NCBI GenBank assembly: GCA_001302245.1
Contig: LGYU01000033.1
Span: 1-64,000, forward strand
DNA: 64,000 bases
Direction of reading: 5' to 3'
Source: Chitinophagaceae bacterium PMP191F
Lineage (GTDB): Bacteria; Bacteroidota; Bacteroidia; Chitinophagales; Chitinophagaceae
Shown here: in pieces, positions 29,050 to 37,880 of the stretch
Layout of the letters: every line of letters starts with the position of its first letter
How positions within the stretch are numbered: the stretch's first letter is position 1
Translations under genes and position numbers: made by a program
Notes under the pieces: model-generated
Told to the model about the DNA's origin: nothing
Databases searched by the model: none
What the model saw: the letters and a program-made list of their open reading frames with translations, nothing else

Positions 29050-31653
29050 ATGAATGCCGAACAACACCGATTACAGGATGAAACATGGAAAAAATGGGGC
29101 CCTTATGTAAGCGACCGGCAATGGGGCACCATACGGGAAGATTACAGTGCCAACGGTGATGCATGGCGGTATACCACGCACGATATGGCCCGTAGCAAGG
29201 CGTGGCGCTGGGGTGAAGAAGGTATTGCCGGCATTTGTGATGATCAGCAGATTTTGTGTTTTGCCCTGGCATTCTGGAATACTAATGACCCTTTTCTGAA
29301 AGAACGTTATTTTGGATTGAGCAACCCGGAAGGCAATCATGGCGAAGATGTGAAGGAACTGTATTATTATCTCGATAATACACCTACGCATTCGTATATG
29401 AAAATGCTGTATAAATACCCGCAGCAGAAATTTCCGTATCAGCGCCTGGTGGAAGAGAATGGAAAACGCAACCGCCAGCAACCGGAGTTTGAACTGGTTG
29501 ATACCGACATTTTTAATGAAGACAAATATTTTGATGTGTTTGTGGAGTATGTTAAAAGTACTCCGGAAGATATCCTGATCAACATTACTATTCATAACCG
29601 TGCATCTGAAACAGCTGCTTTGTATCTGTTGCCTACCGTCTGGTTTCGCAATACCTGGGCATGGGGGTATGATGACTATGTGCCGGAAATGGAGGCGGAA
29701 TCGCATAACATCATCAGTATTTATCATAAAGATACCGGCCAGTGGTGGCTGCATTGTGATGGATTACCCAAATTACTTTTCTGTAACAACGAAACTAATA
29801 ATAGCCGGTTGTACAATGCCACAAACAACAGTCCGTTCCTGAAAGATGGCATCAATAATCACGTGGTGCATGGAAGTGCAACAGTCAACCCGGAAGGAAA
29901 AGGAACAAAGGCTGCTGCCAGTTATGAATTGCATATTCCTGAACAGGAACATGTAGTGATAAGATTGCGGCTTTCAAAAGATGCCAATAGCTCCTTCCAC
30001 GACTTTGATGATATACTGGCTGTACGGAAAAATGAGGCGGATGATTTTTACCGCGAACTGCAGCCTGCCAACGCAGATGCTGATACAGTAATGGTACAGC
30101 GACAGGCATTTGCAGGTATGTTGTGGAACAAACAGTTTTATTATTACGATATACACAAATGGCTGAATGGTGATCCGGCTCAGCCGTCGCCGCCAGCAGA
30201 AAGATTGAAAGGGCGCAACTACAGTTGGAAACATCTCAATAATAAAGATATCCTGTCCATGCCCGATAAGTGGGAGTTTCCCTGGTATGCGGCATGGGAT
30301 ATGGCATTTCATTGTTTGCCGCTGGCAATGCTGGATATTGATTTTGCCAAAAAGCAACTGCTGTTACTGACCAAAGAATGGTATATGCATCCTAATGGAC
30401 ATTTACCGGCTTACGAATGGGATTTTAATGATGCCAACCCTCCCATACATGCGCTGGCCTGCTGGGTAGTGTACAAAATGGAAAAAAGAAAGAACAATGG
30501 AAAGGGCGATATCATTTTTTTAGAGAAAGTCTTTCACAAACTGATGCTGAATTTCACGTGGTGGGTTAACCGTAAAGATGTGACCGACAGCAATATCTTT
30601 GAAGGTGGTTTCCTGGGACTTGATAATATTGGTGTGTTTGACAGAAATGCAATACTACCCGACGGGGGCAAGCTGGAACAGGCCGATGCTTCCAGTTGGA
30701 TGGCTATGTATTCGCTGAACCTGTTGCGCATAGCTGCTGAACTGGCGGTTGCCAATGTGGCTTATGCAGATATCGCAGCCAAATTTTTTGAACACTTCAT
30801 GTACATAGCCGGTGCCATGACAGGTATGGGAGAGAATAAAGAAAACCTGTGGGATGAGAACGATGATTTCTATTACGACTTTATCCGTTTGCCTGATGAC
30901 GGTACCATTCCTTTAAAAGTAAGAAGCATTGTAGGGTTCATACCTTTCTTTGCGGTAGAGATCATGGACGATATGGACCTTGCACAGCAACCTGAATTTG
31001 TAAAGCGTATCCGGTGGTTTTCGGGCAATCGTCCCGACCTCGCCTGCCTGGTATCGCGCTGGGGCGAAAAGAATAGCCGCGGTAAACACCTGGTGAGCCT
31101 GTTGCGTGGGTATAGGATGAAAATGTTGTTGAAGCGGATGCTGGATGAAAACGAATTTCTGAGTGAGTATGGAATCCGATCACTGTCCAAATATCACCTG
31201 GACAATCCTTATCAGTTTACAGTACAGGGTGAATTGCTTTCCGTAAAATATTTACCGGCAGAAAGCGACAGTAGTTTGTTTGGTGGTAACAGCAACTGGC
31301 GCGGACCGATATGGATGCCCATCAATTTCCTGATCATAGAAAGCCTGTATCGTTTCCACCGCTATTATGGTGATGAATTTAAAGTGGAGTTTCCCACTGG
31401 TTCCGGTGTGTATTACAGTTTAAAAGAAGTGGCCAATGAATTAAGTCGTCGTGTATCAAAGATATTTTTACGTAATGAGAACGGTACACGACCTGTATTT
31501 GGTAATTGCGACAAAATGCAGCATGATCCCCATTTTAAAAATCATGTACTGTTTTATGAATATTTTGATGGTGATACTGGTCGCGGATTGGGAGCTTCAC
31601 ACCAGACAGGGTGGACCGGATTGCTGGTAAACCTGCTGCTGGATAGTCAATAA
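29050..31653 (+). CDS. GH63-like glucosidase (MGH1-type glycoside hydrolase)
   Basis: An 867-residue cytoplasmic protein without a signal peptide. It belongs to the (alpha/alpha)6-barrel GH63/MGH1-like group. An N-terminal beta-rich region (KKWGPYVSDRQWGTIREDYS) is followed by the barrel, with PDKWEFPWYAAWDMAFHCLPLA, LPAYEWDFNDANPPIHALA and the C-terminal LFGGNSNWRGPIWMPINFLI. Acidic residues in these segments are the likely catalytic pair. Bacterial members act on alpha-glucosides such as glucosylglycerate or mannosylglycerate, but the substrate here is not determined. The thioesterase gene follows after 33 bases. Confidence 0.88.
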   Translation: MNAEQHRLQDETWKKWGPYVSDRQWGTIREDYSANGDAWRYTTHDMARSKAWRWGEEGIAGICDDQQILCFALAFWNTNDPFLKERYFGLSNPEGNHGEDVKELYYYLDNTPTHSYMKMLYKYPQQKFPYQRLVEENGKRNRQQPEFELVDTDIFNEDKYFDVFVEYVKSTPEDILINITIHNRASETAALYLLPTVWFRNTWAWGYDDYVPEMEAESHNIISIYHKDTGQWWLHCDGLPKLLFCNNETNNSRLYNATNNSPFLKDGINNHVVHGSATVNPEGKGTKAAASYELHIPEQEHVVIRLRLSKDANSSFHDFDDILAVRKNEADDFYRELQPANADADTVMVQRQAFAGMLWNKQFYYYDIHKWLNGDPAQPSPPAERLKGRNYSWKHLNNKDILSMPDKWEFPWYAAWDMAFHCLPLAMLDIDFAKKQLLLLTKEWYMHPNGHLPAYEWDFNDANPPIHALACWVVYKMEKRKNNGKGDIIFLEKVFHKLMLNFTWWVNRKDVTDSNIFEGGFLGLDNIGVFDRNAILPDGGKLEQADASSWMAMYSLNLLRIAAELAVANVAYADIAAKFFEHFMYIAGAMTGMGENKENLWDENDDFYYDFIRLPDDGTIPLKVRSIVGFIPFFAVEIMDDMDLAQQPEFVKRIRWFSGNRPDLACLVSRWGEKNSRGKHLVSLLRGYRMKMLLKRMLDENEFLSEYGIRSLSKYHLDNPYQFTVQGELLSVKYLPAESDSSLFGGNSNWRGPIWMPINFLIIESLYRFHRYYGDEFKVEFPTGSGVYYSLKEVANELSRRVSKIFLRNENGTRPVFGNCDKMQHDPHFKNHVLFYEYFDGDTGRGLGASHQTGWTGLLVNLLLDSQ

Positions 31654-31686
31654 GCAATATCGTTTCTTGTAATACAATACAGCTTC

Positions 31687-32160
31687 ATGATCAACAACGC
31701 AATCACTTTTCGTTTTTTAACAGAGCCCACTGATGTTAATTTTGGTGGTAAGGTACATGGCGGAACAGTTATGAAATGGATTGACCAGGCTGGTTATACC
31801 TGTGCCGTTAACTGGAGTAATCATTACTGTGTAACCGTATACGTGGGCGGCATCCGTTTTCTGAAACCTATTTTTATAGGAGATGTGGTGGAAGTAAATG
31901 CACGCATTGTGTACACAGGGCGTACCAGTATGCATATAGCAGTAGATATTAAAGCCAACAATCCCAAAACACGCCTGCAGACCAAAACCACGCATTGCAT
32001 CATTGTTTTTGCCGCCGTCAACGACGAGGGGAAAACTGTTCCGGTTCCGGAATGGTTACCGCAAACGCCTGAGGAACACTCATTGCGCGACTATGCGATC
32101 CGCCTGGCGGAAATGCGTAAGGATATTAATGAAGAAATGAAGCTGTTCTTTGGCGAATAA
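31687..32160 (+). CDS. Acyl-CoA thioesterase, YciA/BACH hotdog family
   Basis: A 157-residue hotdog-fold enzyme. The family segment VNFGGKVHGGTVMKWIDQAGYTCA is followed by VGGIRFLKPIFIGDVVEVNARIVYTGRTSMHIAVDI. Asn/Asp residues in these segments fit the acyl-CoA hydrolase active site. It releases CoA from acyl-CoA in the cytoplasm. It is close behind the GH63-like gene, likely only by transcriptional convenience. Confidence 0.92.
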   Translation: MINNAITFRFLTEPTDVNFGGKVHGGTVMKWIDQAGYTCAVNWSNHYCVTVYVGGIRFLKPIFIGDVVEVNARIVYTGRTSMHIAVDIKANNPKTRLQTKTTHCIIVFAAVNDEGKTVPVPEWLPQTPEEHSLRDYAIRLAEMRKDINEEMKLFFGE

Positions 32161-32297
32161 GCTATCTAGGAATTTATTTATCCATGGCATGGAAATGGCT
32201 GTAGCAGCATATAGTGCTGTACAACATACTTAGCGGTTGTTGCGCAGGAGCTTATTCCCTGCAAACCCGTAACTTTCAGGTTCTGTAAAAATTACCC

Positions 32298-33314
32298 ATG
32301 GATTCTTTAACACATATTGTATTGGGGGCCTGTATTGGTGAAGTATGGCTGGGCAAAAAGATCGGTAAACGCGCTATGTTGCTGGGTGCGGTAGCACAAA
32401 GTATTCCTGATATTGATTTTATTGCTTCCTTCTTTTTACCACCTGCAAAGGATCTGCTGGCACACAGAGGATTTACACATTCACTGTTATTTATGGTATT
32501 GATGACGCCATTGTTGTCATGGCTGGCAGATAGGTGGCGACGCCCGCACGATATATCTTTCCGTACCTGGATCTGTTTTTTCAGTACACAGATGTTTGTG
32601 CATATTTTCCTGGATGCATGCAATGTATATGGCACAGGCTGGTTTGAACCATTCAGCCACTACCGAATTTCCTTCAACACCATGTTTGTGGCAGATATTC
32701 TTTTTTCCATAGTGCCTTTTGTGGCGGTAATGATATTGCTGTTTACACCGCTTACACATCGTTTGCGCAAAAAATATGCATTCCTTGCTATGACATGGTG
32801 CGCTTTGTACCTGTTACTGGGCGTAACCTTTAAAATGATAGTGGAAAGTGCTGTTCAGAAAAATATCCGCGAACAGCAGATCGCTTCAAAACGTTTTTTC
32901 ACCACACCCACGCCGCTCAACAATCTGCTCTGGTATACGGTTATTGAAAGTGATAGCGGTTACTATCTTGGATACCGTTCTGTATTGGATAGTAAAAAGA
33001 AGATGCAGTTACATTTTTTTCCCCGGCACGCAGAATTAACAGAACGTATCCAGGACAAAGAAGAACTCAGTTTGCTGATGCGTTTTGCGCAGGGATATTA
33101 TACACTGGAAATGCAGGCAGATACGGTTGTATTTAATGACCTGCGTTTTGGGCAAATGGCAGGATGGTATAACCCTGCTTCGGGATTTGTATTTCATTAT
33201 TACCTGCAGAATGCAGAAGGTAATGACCTGGTGATTCAGCGCGGACGTTTTTCCAACTGGAATATGGCCGTGGTAAAAAGCCTGTGGCGCAGAATGTGGG
33301 GGCGGGGTGACTGA
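32298..33314 (+). CDS. YdjM/YbcI-type membrane-bound metal-dependent hydrolase
   Basis: A 338-residue membrane protein of the DUF457 family. The N-terminal putative metal site is visible: MDSLTHIVLGACIGE, SIPDIDF and AHRGFTHSLLF supply His and Asp residues. About four or five helices cover residues 50-190, followed by a soluble C-terminal domain of about 140 residues. Members are named inner-membrane metal-dependent hydrolases and some are LexA-regulated, but no substrate is known. Confidence 0.88.
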   Translation: MDSLTHIVLGACIGEVWLGKKIGKRAMLLGAVAQSIPDIDFIASFFLPPAKDLLAHRGFTHSLLFMVLMTPLLSWLADRWRRPHDISFRTWICFFSTQMFVHIFLDACNVYGTGWFEPFSHYRISFNTMFVADILFSIVPFVAVMILLFTPLTHRLRKKYAFLAMTWCALYLLLGVTFKMIVESAVQKNIREQQIASKRFFTTPTPLNNLLWYTVIESDSGYYLGYRSVLDSKKKMQLHFFPRHAELTERIQDKEELSLLMRFAQGYYTLEMQADTVVFNDLRFGQMAGWYNPASGFVFHYYLQNAEGNDLVIQRGRFSNWNMAVVKSLWRRMWGRGD

Positions 33315-33325
33315 TTTTCCGGGAT

Positions 33326-33832
33326 CTATTCTACCTGCTCATTCAACCTGATATAATACAACATCTGTTTATTACTGACTTCTTTAGTCTGTGCTGAGTA
33401 GCGGAATCCTGCTTTTTCGAGTAGTCCGTCTAGTGCTTCATCCTGGTAAGCATTCATGTATACGCCTTCAACGTCTTCGAGGATAGAAAAATATTCCAGG
33501 CAGGTGATCAAAACAGCAAGGTTCACTTCATTTTTATTATACTTCATAAATACAAATTGCAGGCACCAGTCATTATTTCCTACAGAACGGTATATGGCTG
33601 TTTCGTGTTCCGGTGCATGAACAAGCTCAGCTTCGCAATAATAAGAATCCTGCACTTTTATCCGGAATAATTTCACTGCTTCTGCATCATGAATAACATG
33701 CGCAATTACTGAAGCAGGTTGCGGGGCATTGATAATAACCTCTCTGCCGGAATGCTGTTCCACATAGATTGTAACAGACAGGTCCGGGAAATGACGCGAA
33801 TACGAATTAGGAGAAGGTTGGGGTAATGACAT
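33326..33832 (-). CDS. Unrecognised protein, possible GNAT-like C-terminus
   Basis: A protein of about 168 residues starting at MSLPQPSPNSYSRHF; an upstream in-frame start would add 27 residues. No family was recognised with confidence. The C-terminal part (YMNAYQDEALDGLLEKAGFRYSAQTKE...YYIRL) resembles the end of GNAT acetyltransferases, where a helix with similar Glu/Gly/Phe spacing precedes the last strand. The acetyl-CoA loop is not evident, so this may be superficial. It is convergent with the YdjM-like gene with only 11 bases between stops. Confidence 0.6.
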   Translation of the reverse strand: MSLPQPSPNSYSRHFPDLSVTIYVEQHSGREVIINAPQPASVIAHVIHDAEAVKLFRIKVQDSYYCEAELVHAPEHETAIYRSVGNNDWCLQFVFMKYNKNEVNLAVLITCLEYFSILEDVEGVYMNAYQDEALDGLLEKAGFRYSAQTKEVSNKQMLYYIRLNEQVE

Positions 33833-34456
33833 AGGTGTAAAGGTTTGGTTGGTAATGATAAATGATACTGAACGCAAACTGGTTGATGCCGCAATGAAAA
33901 ATTGCCGCCACACCGGTTTGATCGGATGACAAAAAATGAACTTTTAAAGCGTACGGTATTAATTGCACGCTACACCGGTAGCGGCTGGTCTTTGTACGCT
34001 GACGAAGGGGAGTATGAAATAGCTGGGACGGTTTTTCGGGGCAGGATTATTTAATGACGGATCGGTTGTGCTATCAAGATAGTAAGAATCTGAAAATTGT
34101 GGAGTGATTTTAGTAGAAAATGTGCGGAAAATTACTGGAAGAGTCAAAATCGGAACTTCTTATACAAAACGCTTTACAGGCTGCTATATGGATTTGCTTA
34201 GTGTACCAGTTGACGTAATAAATTGGTTTTGTAAAACTTTTATAATCAATTACCTTTATCATTACTGATAGCAGCAAACAGTATAAACCGGTGATATATT
34301 ATATTTTTAATGTACGCACTACCGGCTTATACAGAACGCAATACTTCTCCGATGCTTCCCCAGGCAACTACGTTATTGACATTTGTTAAATGGTTTTGAC
34401 AAATCGTAACAGGATAAATATCAGTAATAGCGGTAATAAATAATGGGTAGCAGACT
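33833..34456. other. Gene-free intergenic stretch
   Basis: About 620 bases of AT-rich DNA without a convincing gene or strong hairpin. It is the left border of a gene-poor island that continues with a frameshifted AraC remnant. Confidence 0.5.
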
Positions 34457-34883
34457 ATGATTCTGACACACATAATTCCTGAACAGGAAATGATTTTTTG
34501 TGCTCCGGGTATACCAGGCACCTACGGGCCTGTGCAGGGAGCGGCTTGTGTACATGCCGAGGAGCAATTGGGTTCCATCAATGTTGAAGAATTAACCCAC
34601 CACGCATTTACCATCGCTCTGTATACCTGGTTGAACAAATGTAAGCTGAAACAGGGTTTTCGCCAGTTGTACGACACCGTTCCATTTGAGTACTTGCAGG
34701 ATTGCAGGATGCAAGAAGCCCATAGCTTATTGCACAGCGGTACTATGAGCCTGGGACAGATAGCCTCTGGCAGTAGGATCTAAAAAGGTGTATGGCTTTA
34801 CTATGGCCTTTAAAAAGAAAATTGGATATGCGCCGGCAGATATGATCAGGGTACAGGGTGGAAAGAATAGCAATGACCAGTAA
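34457..34883 (+). pseudogene. Frameshifted AraC-family regulator remnant
   Basis: The first frame ends in an AraC helix-turn-helix (NKCKLKQGFRQLYDTVPFEYL, then RMQEAHSLLHSGTMSLGQIAS) and stops at 34781-34783. From 34773 the next frame continues the same domain without interruption (VGSKKVYGFTMAFKKKIGYAPADMIR) to a stop at 34881. The gap fits one inserted base in GGCA at about 34769-34772 where GAA would be expected. About eight extra residues also interrupt the first helix-turn-helix, and the effector domain is reduced to some 40 residues. It is therefore a decayed gene next to an intact AraC-type gene. Confidence 0.8.
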
Positions 34884-35162
34884 TACAAGTGTGTGCGAAA
34901 AAATACAAAACGAGTTAAAAAAAGACGGAAATGTACCTGGTATGCATAAAAAGAATACCGGCCGGTAATAAAACAATGATCTGTTTTGATCAGGGATAAA
35001 ATATTTAAATTATTTTTAAAGTTTACTATCAGTATAGTATAAGTGAAAATAATGTGATTATTAATAGTTGCCTGTTATCCCGGACATTATATAGATGAGC
35101 AGTATGGCAGTACAGGTTGCTATGAACAGTGTTCCTTAATGCACAGAATAAAATCTTATTGT

Positions 35163-36173
35163 ATGAAAATGGAGTACGTATCCAGGAATGGCGGTGAAAT
35201 TGTTTTTTCAGAAAATGTACCCAATGATCTGGAAGGTTATCGTTTGCCACAGGCAAAAGTATTGTCTGCAGAGGGTGAGTATGGCACTGTGCTCTGGCAA
35301 AGGCTGGGCGAAACTGATTTCTATCTCGACTACTACAACTTTTTTATAGATAAGGAGGCGGCATTTACGGTTTCTATAACAGAACCAGAATTGTGTATGC
35401 AGGTATCGCTGGCTAATACGTTCAGGATGGAACTGCTGGGCCTGGGTGAATTGCTGATGTATGAGCGTTGGTACAACTGGGTCTATCAGCCTTTTCAACT
35501 GACCACCCTGCGGTTTCCTAAACCTGGCTGGTACAGCATGATAATGATCCGTTTTTCAGAAGCAGATGTGCAGCGTATAGCAGAGTTGTTTCCGGTAGTG
35601 ACCTCTTTCCTGGAAAAAAGGGAGCAGGAACAACCGGCTGTTCTATGGCAACAGTGTGTGGTTGCTTCGCAGGAAATGATGAAGATCATTGATGGTATGT
35701 TGTACAGCGGCAGTCGTAGCCGGGCTGTTGACATTTTTCTGAAAGCAAAGATGCTGGAGATGACCGTGGTGTCTATAGTAAACGGTGAAAAGATGGCGGG
35801 TAACAGAAATACAAAGATACATGATGATGATGTAGAACGGGTATACAAAACCCGGGAACTGATAGAGGAATCTGTGGCTGATAGATTATATACCCTGGAT
35901 GAGTTGGCTTCACTGATGTTTGTTTCGGAAAATAAACTGCGTAAAGATTTTAAGAAAATTTACAATATGACGGTATTCGATTTTATACGTCATGTACGTA
36001 TGGAACATGCCATGAGCCTGTTGACAGAAACAGATCTTAGCATTGCTGAAATAGCAGATAAAGCAGGATATGAAAATGCATTTAACTTCTCTGCTGCCTT
36101 TAAAAAGTATTTTCATTACTCACCGGGACAGGCAAGAAGGCAATCAGAATTGTACAATCTCTATCATTTATAA
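35163..36173 (+). CDS. AraC-family transcriptional regulator
   Basis: A regulator of about 336 residues. The N-terminal 230 residues have no recognised ligand motif. The C-terminal AraC/XylS domain has both helix-turn-helix units: YTLDELASLMFVSENKLRKDFKKIYNMTVFDFI and DLSIAEIADKAGYENAFNFSAAFKKYFHYSPGQARR. ATG codons at 35163 and 35169 and a further upstream ATG (35139) are all possible; 35163 is preferred because MKMEYVSRNGGE is the more usual kind of N-terminus. It has no operon partner; the next 1.7 kb are non-coding. Confidence 0.88.
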   Translation: MKMEYVSRNGGEIVFSENVPNDLEGYRLPQAKVLSAEGEYGTVLWQRLGETDFYLDYYNFFIDKEAAFTVSITEPELCMQVSLANTFRMELLGLGELLMYERWYNWVYQPFQLTTLRFPKPGWYSMIMIRFSEADVQRIAELFPVVTSFLEKREQEQPAVLWQQCVVASQEMMKIIDGMLYSGSRSRAVDIFLKAKMLEMTVVSIVNGEKMAGNRNTKIHDDDVERVYKTRELIEESVADRLYTLDELASLMFVSENKLRKDFKKIYNMTVFDFIRHVRMEHAMSLLTETDLSIAEIADKAGYENAFNFSAAFKKYFHYSPGQARRQSELYNLYHL

Positions 36174-36299
36174 CTGCTGTGATAACAGTATAAAGTAAAC
36201 GTTTGCATATTGTGTTAAGGTTGTCAATATTGCGTTAAAAAAGAAAATATTATTTATCAGGAATATGCGGCAGGTATAAGGGTTACCCTATAGCAATAA

Positions 36300-36500
36300 A
36301 CTTCTGATTTAGTAAAAAATACTCCGGATAAGAAAGAAGGAATTATCATCAGTAACGGAAATTTATTATTGGAATCACAAGGATGTAACAACATTGCTAA
36401 AACAGGTTATTCGTTTCTGTTGCCCGGCCTGAACAAAAAACGGGATAGCTTTTTAATTGTCCGGGGTGGCGGTAATTCATCCTGTACGGGATACTGCTAA
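36300..36500 (+). other. Small coding-like stretch of uncertain status
   Basis: One frame is open for 66 codons before TAA at 36498. It has no ATG; a TTG at 36369 would give a 43-residue peptide ending in SFLIVRGGGNSSCTGYC. The composition looks protein-like and the Gly-Gly-Gly followed by Cys residues resembles a precursor peptide tail, but no modification or export genes are near. It could equally be a decayed gene. Confidence 0.2.
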
Positions 36501-36835
36501 GGGATAACAATTAACAGGATGTTATTGGAGAACAGTACAGAATTGCTGTTGTTCAACGCCCGAATGGGTAGTTTAGGGGTTTAGATATTGCCGCTTCCCG
36601 GATTTTTATTTTTGCCCGGAGGGAGAGAAAACCAACTTAGCCTGGTGACAGACAGAAATTTTCACCTTTGCCTTATCCTGATCATTCATTGTCGGTGGGA
36701 TTCTTACGGGGAGTAGCCGGGCGGGATAACGATAATCCTGTTTACGCCAGATGCTTTTGTCAATGCCTGTACAGGTGTATATGCCGGTGCAGGCATTTTT
36801 TATGATCATCTGCTATTGCTGTATGGTCAGCAAAA

Positions 36836-37422
36836 TTTATGGAAGCGTATATAAACGGAAAGGCACAACGCCATTGGGGGGTCGCTGTGCCAGAAGGTCC
36901 GTGGTTTTTCTAACGAGGTAAGCAAGCCCTTGCTACTTTACAACGGACTGCCTGAGTATGGTTCAATAACTATAGGTGAATATGCATACTGTTATCGGGT
37001 ATAAAGGTGAAGCATGCAATATAAACTGAGTTATGAACGAGGGGAAACGGATTAAAAGTAAAGCCGGGTAAGATTACCCGGCCGCTGGGGATTCCTGCGC
37101 TCTTCTGTACCTTGGAAGAGAGTAATTGATGCACTTTTTTTTAAGGAATGCGAATGAGAAAATCTACCCTATAAACATTCTTGAACTGGTTTTTCAAATA
37201 ACTTTTACCGGGGTACTTCATTATCCGGAACCAGTATAACCTTTTATGTTGATAGCCCGGGGCTATACCTTTTACAAGAAAGGGAGAGTAGAAACACTCC
37301 CTTGTAGTGACCCAACCAAACAGTCACATGAGATTCCCGCCCGATGATCCTGTAGTACAGGACTGGCTTGTATCGGACGGGCAAAACCTGCTCCATGTAA
37401 GGAGCCTGACTGCCCATTTTTT
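36836..37422 (+). ncRNA. Candidate structured RNA, group II intron D1-D4-like
   Basis: Complementary segments are arranged as nested or serial helices: GGCACA 36862/TGTGCC 36886; GTCCGT 36897/ACGGAC 36943, enclosing AGCAAG 36921/CTTGCT 36929; GTTCAATAAC 36961/GTTATGAAC 37030 (one A bulge); GCCGGGTAA 37063/TTACCCGGC 37074; GGGAG/CTCCC near 37282-37301; GTGAC 37307/GTCAC 37323; TCCTGTA/TACAGGA 37348-37362; GCTCC 37390/GGAGC 37401, with GGGC/GCCC closing before ATTTTTT. The order and sequence style (AAAGGC..GCCAGAAGG, then GTATGGTTC, GTATAAAGGTGAAG, GTTATGAACG) recall domain I of bacterial group II introns. No GTGYG start, reverse transcriptase or domain V was found. The intron identity is inference. 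Confidence 0.4.
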
Positions 37423-37880
37423 AATCTTCCGGATAACAGTGACCTTGTTTAACAGATCTTGTGTACCTGGAAGATGAACCGGCTATCGCGGTACCGGCAA
37501 CACCCTGGTAATAATTTTTAATGGCTATACTATTTGCCTGGGTGTAATCGAAACATGTTTTAGTGATAAACAAAATGCCGGTGTATAACAAGTATTATGT
37601 AATGAGCTTAATTGACTTTGCCTATAATCACTGGATAAACTACCCGAAAATGGTCAAGGCGATACTCCACCAGGCCATTTGCCCCGGCGTAACTATCCTT
37701 ATAGTTTATTTATTGACAGGGTCATTATAGAAACAACGATCAGTCAAATTGTGACTAATCGTATTTAAAAAAAATATCTGAGTGGCGTAACCGTTTATTG
37801 GCGAGCGTATAAATGTTTGTTATTGACAATATAAAGGTGGATAATGTGTATAAACAACAAGTTGTTCAGCGCCGGGGGAA

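Larger units (their letters stand above)
36174..37880. other. 1.7-kb non-coding, hairpin-rich region
   Basis: No convincing gene lies between the AraC gene stop and the kinase stop, which is unusual for this otherwise dense chromosome. Beyond the structured RNA candidate at 36836-37422, paired segments include AATGCCTGTAC/GTGCAGGCATT near 36763-36797, ATCTTCC/GGAAGAT near 37423-37476 and ACACCC/GGGTGT near 37499-37544. Short open frames such as ...PDAFVNACTGVYAGAGIFYDH (about 36738-36800) hint at eroded coding sequence. Confidence 0.6.

Noticed and set aside
33959-34147. Minus-strand open frame of 62 codons in the gene-poor island
   Set aside because: No start context, promoter or recognisable composition; likely chance.
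36763-36797. AATGCCTGTAC/GTGCAGGCATT hairpin as a terminator
   Set aside because: A T run follows, but no plus-strand gene ends before it and a coding-like frame crosses it; left as part of the unexplained region.
36836-37422. RNase P RNA, tmRNA or retron ncRNA
   Set aside because: The conserved RNase P and tmRNA core sequences are absent, and no reverse transcriptase gene lies near as a retron would need.
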